Shown here piece after piece: positions 12,009 to 20,749 of a DNA stretch of 60,000 nt. Position 1 is the stretch's first letter. The number at the start of each line of letters is the position of its first letter. The position numbers and the translations under genes are program-made. The notes below the pieces were generated by a model. That model saw only the letters and a list, made by a program, of their open reading frames with translations, did no database searches and was not told where the DNA came from. The DNA comes from Symsagittifera roscoffensis (lineage: Eukaryota; Xenacoelomorpha; Acoela; Convolutidae): NCBI RefSeq assembly GCF_963678635.1, contig NC_087062.1:11950670-12010669 (forward strand). The letters run 5' to 3'.

Positions 12009-12346
12009 CCTTTTAATTCGATTCAGATTTTTGAAGTCTGAATTTTGTGCTTCATATTCCTTAAGCTAATGTCTTGTTTGTCCTTTTTCTTTAAATAAAA
12101 TGAATTTGTCCGACTGATCTGTTTTGCCAGTAATGATTTTATGCAGTAGCAGCGAGTGTGTAGTTCACGACACAGTGACAGCGGTAGAATCTTAAATTGA
12201 ATCTGTGCCAGTCGGTCATGTTTGGAAGTTTGGTCTTGTTTTGAGATAAAAGTAATTTTTCAAAAACTCGACTTGATCCTGTCAAGCTCGGGTTTCTCGC
12301 GACAACTGAAAATGCAAGAGAAATTAGGACAGAAAATTCGAGTTAG
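12009..12346. repeat. Interspersed repeat, about 0.33 kb, copy 1
   Basis: From TTCGATTCAGATTTTTGAAG to GACAGAAAATTCGAGT this is nearly the same as 40192-40518. A TAAATAAAATGAATTT word could be a polyadenylation signal. No ORF and no clear terminal repeats are seen. A small palindrome (GGGAAGTGACTCCC) sits at its left border. It may be a solo terminus or a non-autonomous element. Confidence 0.75.
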
Positions 12347-12939
12347 AATTTCGGGAAAGTCGCTTGAAAAATAGAGCTATCTTGTTCCTGATAGAAAATC
12401 AAGAGTTCAGGAGAAGATGTAAAGTAGACCGAATGACTGGACAAGAGTGACACTTGACTGAGGTGGACAGCTGGAGCTGCGCAATGGTCAAAAGAGAATC
12501 TTGAGAAAAAACTTATTTATTATTAGTTCTAAAGTTGCTATGCAATTATTATTTACCCAATTCTAGAAGACGAGTCGGAATGTGAGTCCTAGTTTAAATT
12601 TTTTGAGTGCGTTTTATGTGATTATGTTGAGATAAGGCGAGTTTTAGGTTGATCAATCTGAAATGGATCAAAGGTCCACTGTCCAATAAAAACTAACGGT
12701 TTACTCAAGTTTCCGAACCTATTTTTAAGGGCGTTCGCGTGTTTTAGGTCTCAAGAGACCTGACCATGGGGGCGTTCTCTTTCTAGAGTGTGGGGTATTT
12801 GGGTAGTTGCATTTAAGCTGTAACACGATTTGCAGTCTCATGTCGCAAGTAAACCGAATTGGCTCAGACTGAATGAGAAGCAAAAACACAAGACAGTGTC
12901 CCTGACTCTTGAGCCAATGGTCATTGGGGCCTATATTTC
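12347..12939. other. Unassigned intergenic sequence
   Basis: Nothing coding is recognised between the interspersed repeat and the 5' LTR. A perfect 7-bp inverted repeat (AGGTCTC AA GAGACCT, 12746-12761) is present. The last bases before the LTR are TATATTTC; no copy of them follows the 3' LTR, so no target-site duplication is visible. Confidence 0.4.
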
Positions 12940-13259
12940 TGTGACATTCGACCAGAATGGCCAAAATGCAATTTATGCAGACTTCGAAATTTTAGCAGTA
13001 AGCCTTCCGGATTGATGATTATTAAGAATTAAGAACGTTATTGGAACGATTGGCCAAACGGTGAGGGCTAGAATATTCTGGTATTTTAAAATTTCAAAAA
13101 TTCGAATTATGACGTCATATTTCTGAGAAACGTCAGAAACGGCCATTTTGACTAAAACGAAAAAGAAAAAGAGAACAACATTAGCTGCGCTAGCAACAAC
13201 AACGAAATTGAGATCGGAAAACGACAACGAGTTACAGAGTAACAGAAGAACACTCCGAG

Positions 13260-13308
13260 TTGCAACTATTGTGCTGCTACAATAGTTGCAAGGCCGTTGC
13301 GAACAACG
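13260..13308 (+). promoter_or_regulatory. Two adjacent LTR hairpins
   Basis: TTGCAACTATTGT (13260-13272) pairs perfectly over 13 bp with 13279-13291 around the loop GCTGCT. It is followed at once by CGTTG-CGAA-CAACG (13295-13308). A third stem, CCTTCCGGATT (13327-13337) with AATCCGGAAGG (13381-13391), follows. The same structures occur in the 3' LTR from 35222. They could act in DNA (factor binding) or RNA if transcribed; they lie upstream of the TATA box, that is in U3. Confidence 0.7.
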
Positions 13309-13571
13309 TTGAAGGGTGAGAGACGGCCTTCCGGATTAAGAGAAAATCAGGATTAGCGAGCTTGATCCAGCGGATTCATCAATCCGGAAGGGTAAAGGAA
13401 TTGAAAATTTTATCCTGTTGCATAAATTTTTAGCTTCCTGTCATGTCCTGACTTGAATTTAATTAATATCTGGATTCATTTTGATAGGGATGAGAAGCTA
13501 GGAGTTGGGGGAAAGGGTTGATCCATCTTCGATGGAGATGATGATTTTATCTACTGAACAAAAACAATAAT

Positions 13572-13582
13572 AATATAAATAG
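13572..13582 (+). promoter_or_regulatory. LTR TATA box
   Basis: AATATAAATAG is a good TATA-box match in the middle of the LTR, so transcription would start near 13605 and U3 would be about 0.66 kb. The identical sequence is in the 3' LTR near 35535. No AATAAA was found in the LTR. Confidence 0.5.
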
Positions 13583-14171
13583 TAGTAGCCCTGTTTTTAG
13601 GAGTGACCTCGTGGTCTGGGGATACTGAGACCCAGCCATGAGCTCACTATTTCTGCATGTAATCTAGTTAATTTGAGTGTTTTGACCGAAGCCGAAAGCA
13701 GTAACGTTTTTGTCGACCCGATGTTAGAAAAGACCACCGAAAAGTACTGGCTTGGTAGAGACGGTGAAAAGCATGCAAAGCTCTGTTTAGACGTTAGCCA
13801 GTCGTCTTAAGACTTAGTTTTGTTTTCCGTCGATATGTATCTTCCGGGCGAATGTTACATTCTTAGCCTAATATGTAATTTTAGTAGGCGACTGTTACTT
13901 AGTGTTTTCTGGCGCTCCTGGAAGGTTTTACAACATCAAGACTACGGGATCGAACGCACTTGACACAGCTCCGGGCTACATGTCAATTCTAGAGTATCGG
14001 TGGTACGACTCAACGAGAACGTGTCCACCTTCTGGTTGTACCGTGATAGCTTTTTAGGAAAACTCGAGAAAATTTCCCGGTGCTCTTTCCGATACGAGGC
14101 CTAGCTAACCGAGTAAGGGGCCACTAGGGGGACAAAAAACAGATAAAAGAGAAAAAAGCGAAACAAAAAAC

Positions 14172-16847
14172 CTAGTTAAGACCGAAAATTCACGAACCAG
14201 GAAGGGTGGGGGGAATCGCGAACCCCTCATCCCCTGAGTGGTTTGTGACCAAAAACACTTAAAGATATAAGTAAAATCAAACAAAAAGTAGTATAGTACC
14301 CAAGAAAAACAAAAAACATAAAAAATTGCCGAAAAAACCAAAAACAGTAAAAAGTAAAAAAAATCAGTAGAAATCATCCCCCCAGACAAGATGTGATCCG
14401 ACCCCCCCGTTTGTTGTTGATAGATATATTGTTGTTACATACAGGCATTTATATCAGTCAGGATCGTTACGATCAGTTTTGTAGCCCGTTTTTGAGGCTT
14501 GTACTGTAGGGTTATTTGAGCATTTAAGCACGTTAATGATAAATTGCGCTCAATCCGGAAGGGTCAGCTGATTTGCGCTCAATTCGGAAGGGTCTTGGGA
14601 GAAGACTGATCCGGCAAGCAGTACAAGGAGCAACAAGAAGAGGCTCAACGACGACAACAATCGACTGTTGGGTATCGTTAACAAGTTTTGTAGCCCTTTT
14701 GGTACAAAAATTAAGATAGAAATCTGTGGGGGGCTCGACAGTGCTGCACTGTAGTGACCCTTCACCGAACTGCGAATATCTGAGTTAAGCACCTTAATTC
14801 GCATATTAAACAAACCCGGAGGGGTATAGTATTACTAATATTATTACTTATATAGCTTATATTAATAGTCTTATATCGTTTTTCAGTGAAAAACAACGAA
14901 AACAGACCGGTTTTTAGGGTCAAAATAGCGATATTTTGATTGCCCCACAAGTCGCGATTTTTGAAATATCGATATTTTTTGAAACGGAACAAAGCGCTAA
15001 GTTAGTGTGTTACATCGTAACTGCACTACCATAATAGATAGAACCGGTTAAGTTAAGTTCGAGAGTAGTTGGAACTATTTGGGTACCGAAAATCGAAATT
15101 TCGTGATTTTTGAGAAAACGAAACACTATAAATTCAGAAAATTTTTTGAAATTTTTGAGTTACAACAGCAAAAACAGTTGTTCGGACAACGTCCACTAGT
15201 GAATCTACAAGTTTTAAAACCCGCTACCCGAAAGCCTTCCGGGTTGCAGAGAAATCGATTTTAACGTGTTTGATTTGGTGGATTCATCAATCCGGAGGGG
15301 TACAGGTAGCATAGTTTTTCGCAAAATTTTTCAGCAAAGGCGTTTAAGATCGGGTCTTTTGCATTGAACTAGAAGAGTATAGGCCTTCTGAGCTCGGATC
15401 AATAATTTTTAAGTCAAAAGGACCTGATTTGCGGAAAAAGTTAGGCAGAACCTATAAGAGAGAAAAATTTTTGAGTTTAGAAAAAAGACGTCGTTTTGGT
15501 TAATAACTTTGGAACTACTGAGAATATCGAGTTGATCTTGGTACCAATAGATCAGAAATTAGCTGAGCTTACTGATAGGGTCAGAAATTTTTCGGAAAAA
15601 TAAGCGTGAAAATTTTTTGAGATTGTTTTTAGCAAATTTCTCAATTTGGAAGGGTACACCCTTCACGTTTTACAACAATTTTTAGAAAAGCCCTTATACC
15701 CCTACCAAAAGGTAATAGCGGTTGAATAAAGTAACGTTAGGTTGTTCTAGACGAAAAGGGAAGGCTAAAGGCACAGCAAAAGCTTAATCGAGCCGAAGTT
15801 AGGCGAGTAATAAGACCCTTCACCGTTAGTGTGAATTGTCAAATAGGAGGCTTAACTTCAATCCGGAAGGGTCTAGGAAGGTAGTACATACCCTTCCCAG
15901 TTAATTGAAAGAGCATAATTGCATCGGAGAACGTATTCGGAGGGGTATAGGTTGAAAAAAGGAAATCTCCGAAAAGCCACTTTTACAAAACCGGAGGGCT
16001 CCCAATCCGGAGGGGTCTAAATTCTATTAGTCCGGAAGGGTCCTATTTGTGCCAATCCGGAGGGGTATTATTTTATTGAAGGACTTAGGTAGACGAAAGA
16101 AAGACTAAAAAGTGAGAGGTATTAGGTTATTAGCACACAGGCTAGGTATCAGTGACTGCACTGGTAACTTGCCTTTCAATAAGAACCAGACCAAAACAAA
16201 ACAGGTCCGAACTCGGATATTCGCGACACTAAGTCTAAATTAAAAAGAGCGTGATTCATTGGTGTGGATTGTAACATAATACGTTTTCGGGAAAAGTGAC
16301 TGCCCTGAGGATTTTAGTAGGTCTAGCTCGGGCAGTCCGAAGGCAGATAGGTAACACAGTACTCGGTGGGTGCAATAGACGCCCACTTGAGAAAATTACT
16401 GCCTTCAAAGTTTAGTCTGTTTGGTGCAGCACCGAGCAGGGAAAGCTTTTTCTTTAAAAGACAGGTTCGACTATTGTGCTGCGACCGACTAAGAGTACAT
16501 TACACATACGTTTTTTTTATAAGAGACATTCATATTCTGTCATTATATATTTGTTTGTTTTTGATTTTAAATCAAAATAAACTGTGCTTGATTGGGTAGT
16601 GAGTACACTATCTTTTAAATTGACTGATAACATCATATTGTGCCAGTTTTCAAATCTTACCACCGATAATCGGTTAGTGTGAATAAATTTTATACAAACT
16701 GTACTCTGATAACATACAGGGATTCGTGGTCACTATTTAATAGAATCTTGTGAAACTTATTGTGTTGTGTCATTATTATTGTTAATAAAACTATAAGGTC
16801 TCTAGCAATTGAGTCAAGAATAGGCATTAGAAAGTGACAAATAGAGA
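14172..16847 (+). promoter_or_regulatory. Long element leader with repeated CCGGARGGGT motifs
   Basis: This 2.7-kb stretch has no convincing ORF. About ten copies of AATCCGGARGGGT(A/C), some degenerate, occur near 14551, 14581, 14811, 15289, 15645, 15859, 15934, 16003, 16030 and 16053. Complementary ACCCTTC or CCTTCCGG words occur near 14755, 15235, 15650, 15820 and 15893. The first two copies lie in a 28-nt tandem repeat (TTGCGCTCAAT prefix). One stem module (15235-15300) closely resembles the LTR module 13327-13391, both ending GGATTCATCAATCCGGA. The stretch probably holds packaging, translation or transcription control; which one cannot be told. Confidence 0.6.
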
Positions 16848-17003
16848 ATGAGTCTAGACAAGTCAAGGATACCAAAACGAGGTAATAGCTCTAGGAAATT
16901 CATAACTGAGGAGCAGAGAAAGACGATGACGGATCCTTTTGTGGATTGGATCAAGCGATCCCGGTCTGATAAAAAAAGGGACGGCTTCAGGCAGAATGGT
17001 TGA
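16848..17003 (+). CDS. Upstream ORF overlapping the gag start
   Basis: A 51-codon ORF encodes a basic peptide starting MSLDKSRIPKRGNSSRK. Its TGA (17001-17003) overlaps the gag ATG (16996-16998) in the string ATGGTTGA. The older copy has a different 41-codon basic uORF (38214-38339) whose TAA ends one base before its gag ATG. The repeated arrangement suggests a role in gag translation by termination-reinitiation. A run of seven A in the uORF could alternatively be a frameshift site. The peptide has no recognisable domain. Confidence 0.6.
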   Translation: MSLDKSRIPKRGNSSRKFITEEQRKTMTDPFVDWIKRSRSDKKRDGFRQNG

Positions 17004-19641
17004 AAAGAGAAGTCAGAAGACCTCAGAAGAGCGAAAAAAACTGTTAGAAGTGGAGGTCAATACGGACCATACCATGAACGACAACCAGGAAGTAAATGGA
17101 CTGGAAGGGAGAGGCAGAAGGCTGGCGAGTGAATCTACCCCGGTAGAACAAGGCCATGATTTTGCCACATCCACCGGGACATTGGATCGAGAAGAGATGT
17201 CGGAACTGTCCGAAATCTCAACTGAAGTAGCGGCAACTAGAAGATCTCCGACAGACAACACTATGATGGCAAGCGGAACTGGGAAACAAACAACGTCATC
17301 ATCGTTCTCAGAAAGACTGAAGAACACCTTTGGAAACATCTTTCCATTCAGCATGGGAGGAGGAGCAGGAAAAGATGGTGAGTCCCAGGAGGAAGAGGAT
17401 GAAGAGGAGCAAGGGGACTTTGGATCTCAAGTCAGCCTCAATAGTTCGATCCAGGAGAGTGAGGCACACGTCGGAAGAGAGACTGGAACCATGGACAACT
17501 TTGGTGTAGTGACAACGATAAGCAAAGAGGCAAACACACCGGGCCGGTCAAAAGACTTCGCGATTAGGGCAAGTTCGGAGCCACAACCTGGAGAGAGTAG
17601 AACCAGAGGGCTCGGCAACGCGTTAACGGATCCTGAAATAAATAATGAAAAGACGTTGAAGCAGAGAGTCAAGGCCCGGATCTCGACAAGCACGAAGTTA
17701 CCTGGGACCGACAGGGTTACACCACCACTAGTGACGCCACTCGTGGATAACGGGGCAGCACTAGAGGAAGCCTTAAACAACATAGTGGACAGCTTAGGAG
17801 AACAAAACGAGCAGATGTCAATAAGGATGAGTGAACTAGAAAGAGCAGTTCACATTGAAAGAGAAAGTCTGCGGGAAGAAATAAACCGCAACAGACAAGA
17901 AGTTGGCAGGAGCGAAAAACGCTTGAAAGAAAGAACGGACGAACATATGACGAGGAACTTGTCGCGAATGACAAGAGAGGCGGAACAGAGGGAGTTACGC
18001 TTAAGAGCCGACATGGAGAAGTTAAGAATTCAGCAAGAGCAGTCTCTTGGGACTCTTGACACAAAGATAGACGGGATGATGGAGAGGCGAACTCAGGCTA
18101 TCATGGATAGGTTGGACGGGCTACTAAGCAGCAAGAGTGGACCAAAAGAAGGAGAGCCGAACTCGGGAAGTCCCAGCAGGGAACAGAGGGTGAACTTCAA
18201 TGAACATCAAAGGAGGAAGACGTATGGATCCACTAGAGGCAGGGGCAGTTCATCAGGCTATGCCACAAGGGGTAATACAGCATGGGGCCCGAAAAGTAGA
18301 GCAAGTTCAACGGGGAACAGACAAACCTCTAACGAACGACCAACGCAAAGCACACATGCGACTGGGAGAAGTGATTCCGGCAACAGGGGGCATGCAAGCC
18401 CGAGGAGGAGTCATGTGGGCCAAGCGGGAAATGCTCACGGTGATTCGGATTGCAGGGATGCACCGCACACAGAACTTTCGACGAGGTGTGAGGACACTCA
18501 AGCGGGACACCCAAGGGATGCTACGGCAATGGCCACAGCATTTGAACCCCTGAACAGGTCTTTGGAGACATTCCTGACGAGGTTATCTAGAACCAATGAA
18601 CGCAGTGAGAAGTCCAGAAGAGTCTTTAAGAAGCCAAGATGCTACAAAGACGAATCTGATGGCTGTATTGATACCTGGATAGAGGTAATGAAGCTGCATT
18701 TCGAGGAAGAGGACTTGTCGGAGAGACAGGAATGCAGCGCGCTCACCGGCAACTTAGAAGGGACAGCCCTGAACTGTGTCATGGCCAAGAAACAGTATCA
18801 ACGTGACACTGCTGAGAAAATCTTCGAAATCTTGTTAAACCGTTTTGGATCAGGGGTGCAGGGGCACCAGGCGATGATGCGCTTCGAGAAACGGAGGCAA
18901 CGAGAGGATGAAACCATAGACAAGTTTCTCGATGATTTGGAAATGCTGAGAAGACGCAGCCAACCGGATGAGTCAAACCGAAGGATGAACCTGGCCGTAG
19001 CCTCAAAATTCATCGATGGTGTGAAAAATGATGAACTTCGTACGATGCTAGCAACGCATTACACACCACTATCAACTAATGCGCCAACACCGGAGGAGTT
19101 GAGGCTCAAATCAAAGGAGTATCTTTTGTTGAAACCTCCTTCGAGATCTGGATATTACAAGAAAAATTATGGCAATTTTAACAACGGACCAGCAAACCAA
19201 GGGAACAATTGGTACAAACCGAGGGATGATATAGACAAGAGACGCTCTTGTGCTAATTGCAGTTCAACAGACCATCATGTGTCAGCATGCCCAGCTTACA
19301 AACAAGGCATGAAAGCAATAGGCTTTAGCCTCGAGGACGAAGATGCGTCTGAATTGGACCATGAGGATTTCATGAGAGGAGTAATAGCGAAATTCGGCCC
19401 GAGGTGTTTCTTTTGCAACTTGGAAGGTCATTTTAAATCAGATTGTCCGCAATTCTGGGATGCAGTGGCAGACATCAAGCATCCAAGACATGAAGAAGCT
19501 TTGTCAGGAGTGAAAGCCAGCAAGGCTCGACTTTTGAGTGAAGCGGAGGCACGCAGAAAGGATAAACCATCCGAGATAAATCGAACTAGAAGAGGGCGCC
19601 GTTCCCCACAGGGAAGGCGCAAGGCGAATGACGCCACATAA
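16996..19641 (+). CDS. gag: Gag-like capsid/nucleocapsid protein, 881 aa
   Basis: The ATG at 16996 (MVEKRSQK) is preferred because the older copy has a matching start (MVYTRSNK at 38341); the frame is open back to 16929. Residues 1-250 are low-complexity and acidic. Residues 257-380 are a strong coiled coil (MSELERAVHIERESL region). Residues 380-540 are Ser/Gly/Arg-rich. Residues 544-714 form the retrotransposon capsid-type domain (GCIDTWIEVMKLHF, FGSGVQGHQAMMRFEKR, ETIDKFLDDLEMLRR). Two CCHC zinc knuckles follow at about 752 (CANCSSTDHHVSAC) and 804 (CFFCNLEGHFKSDC), then a basic tail. It would package element RNA in cytoplasmic particles. It is about twice the usual Ty3 Gag length because of the N-terminal extension. 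Its 3' end overlaps the start of pol (+1 frame relative to gag), at a point where a protease should be but is missing. Confidence 0.88.
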   Translation: MVEKRSQKTSEERKKLLEVEVNTDHTMNDNQEVNGLEGRGRRLASESTPVEQGHDFATSTGTLDREEMSELSEISTEVAATRRSPTDNTMMASGTGKQTTSSSFSERLKNTFGNIFPFSMGGGAGKDGESQEEEDEEEQGDFGSQVSLNSSIQESEAHVGRETGTMDNFGVVTTISKEANTPGRSKDFAIRASSEPQPGESRTRGLGNALTDPEINNEKTLKQRVKARISTSTKLPGTDRVTPPLVTPLVDNGAALEEALNNIVDSLGEQNEQMSIRMSELERAVHIERESLREEINRNRQEVGRSEKRLKERTDEHMTRNLSRMTREAEQRELRLRADMEKLRIQQEQSLGTLDTKIDGMMERRTQAIMDRLDGLLSSKSGPKEGEPNSGSPSREQRVNFNEHQRRKTYGSTRGRGSSSGYATRGNTAWGPKSRASSTGNRQTSNERPTQSTHATGRSDSGNRGHASPRRSHVGQAGNAHGDSDCRDAPHTELSTRCEDTQAGHPRDATAMATAFEPLNRSLETFLTRLSRTNERSEKSRRVFKKPRCYKDESDGCIDTWIEVMKLHFEEEDLSERQECSALTGNLEGTALNCVMAKKQYQRDTAEKIFEILLNRFGSGVQGHQAMMRFEKRRQREDETIDKFLDDLEMLRRRSQPDESNRRMNLAVASKFIDGVKNDELRTMLATHYTPLSTNAPTPEELRLKSKEYLLLKPPSRSGYYKKNYGNFNNGPANQGNNWYKPRDDIDKRRSCANCSSTDHHVSACPAYKQGMKAIGFSLEDEDASELDHEDFMRGVIAKFGPRCFFCNLEGHFKSDCPQFWDAVADIKHPRHEEALSGVKASKARLLSEAEARRKDKPSEINRTRRGRRSPQGRRKANDAT

Positions 19642-20749
19642 ATCGGAAGCGTGCCGAGCGGAAATAGATATGTTGCTTGAATACGACATGATAGAACCCT
19701 CGAAATCGCCATGGGCCTGCGGAGTAGTAATGGCGAAAAAGAAAGAGGGGCAGCTTAGATTTTGTTGCGACTTTCGTTACTTGAACGCGGTAACGATAAA
19801 AGATGCGTACCCGATACCGCGAATAGATGAGAGCCTATCTAAACTTGGTGATGCCAAGTTCTTCACCACATTGGACTTAGGTTCTGCCTTCTGGCAGGTC
19901 CCTCTGCGAAAGAAGGACAGAGAGAAAACCGGATTCGCGTGCGAATTGGGATTGTACCAGTGGAAGAGGATGCCCTTCGGCTTGTGCAATGCAACGGCCA
20001 CTTTTCAAAGACTGATGGCTCAGGCGTTGATGAGAGTGACCAAGAAGTACGGGAATCTCGTGATGTGTTACGTGGATGACGTAGTCATAGCGACACCAAC
20101 CCTGGAAGACCACATTGATAGGCTCGATGAGGTCTTTGGATGCATGAATAGAGCAGGATTAAAGTGCAAACCATCGAAATGTGAAATCCTTAGGGACTCG
20201 ATTAAGTACCTAGGACGAATGGTGGATAGGCATGGTGTGAGGCCGGACCCGGAAGCAGTGGAAGCAGTGTTGACATGGAAAGCTCCCAGAACGGACACAC
20301 AGCTCATGAGCTTCCTAGGGTTTGTCAATTACTACCGAGAATTCATTAAAGGATATGCGGACAAGGTGTATCCGATGCAGAGGCTGATGCGCAACAAAGG
20401 GAAGAAGTTCGAATGGAACGATGAGGCACAAGTTGCTTTCGAGAACATAAAGCGGGAACTGTGCGAAGCGCCAGTGCTGGGCATGCCTACAGAAAAGGGC
20501 ATGTATGTTCTCGACACAGACGCATCGGTGGTGGCCATCTCAGGAATCTTGCATCAAGAGCAAGAATGGAACGGAAGAACAGTTCTCCGTCCCATTGCAT
20601 ACGGCAGCAAAGTCTTGAGTGACACAGAGATGAAATATGGCGCACCAAAAGCAGAAATGTTTGCAGTAGTCACCTTCGTGGAGAAGTACCGTGCATACTT
20701 GGGGAGCGCTCCCTTCAAGTTACGCATGGACAACAGAGCGTTATCCTGA
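19628..20749 (+). pseudogene. pol: Pol part 1: reverse transcriptase and RNase H, ended by in-frame TGA
   Basis: The frame begins directly in the reverse transcriptase N-terminus (PSKSPWACGVVMAKKKEG). Motifs follow in order: RFCCDFRYLN, LDLGSAFWQVPL, FGLCNATATFQ, catalytic YVDD at about residue 148, LGFVNYYREFI, and RNase H with LDTDAS, AEMFA and MDNRALS. The TGA at 20747-20749 lies where Ty3-family RNase H normally has tryptophan in the ALxWL motif, and homology continues in the same frame after it, so it reads as a point mutation (or recoding). No protease motif lies between the Gag zinc knuckles and the reverse transcriptase. The older copy has one at the equivalent place, so copy 1 appears to have lost several hundred bases here. 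Confidence 0.88.

Larger units (their letters stand above)
12940..14171 (+). repeat. 5' LTR
   Basis: It starts TGTGACATTCG and matches 34902-36134 almost throughout; differences noted are near 12951, one T in the run near 13548, and an A/C near 13925. It contains several hairpins upstream of a TATA box (see separate entries) and two copies of the CCGGAAGGG motif. Its 3' boundary is uncertain by a few bases because the shared sequence ends in an A-rich stretch (AAACAAAAAAC) without a clean CA end. An open frame on its minus strand (12973-13227) is a by-product, not a gene. Confidence 0.88.

Noticed and set aside
12973-13227. 84-codon minus-strand frame, repeated at 34935-35189
   Set aside because: It recurs only because the LTRs are identical; hydrophobic low-complexity content, no start context or homology.
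14207-14226. Possible tRNA primer-binding site (TGGGGGGAATCGCGAACCCC)
   Set aside because: It starts with TGG and its complement has a TTCG core, but it lies 35 nt inside the LTR boundary and does not fit a tRNA 3' end with a proper acceptor stem.
16848-19641. Programmed frameshift joining the uORF to gag at the run of seven A
   Set aside because: Possible, but copy 2 has its gag start right after a uORF stop with no such run, so an independent gag ATG is simpler.
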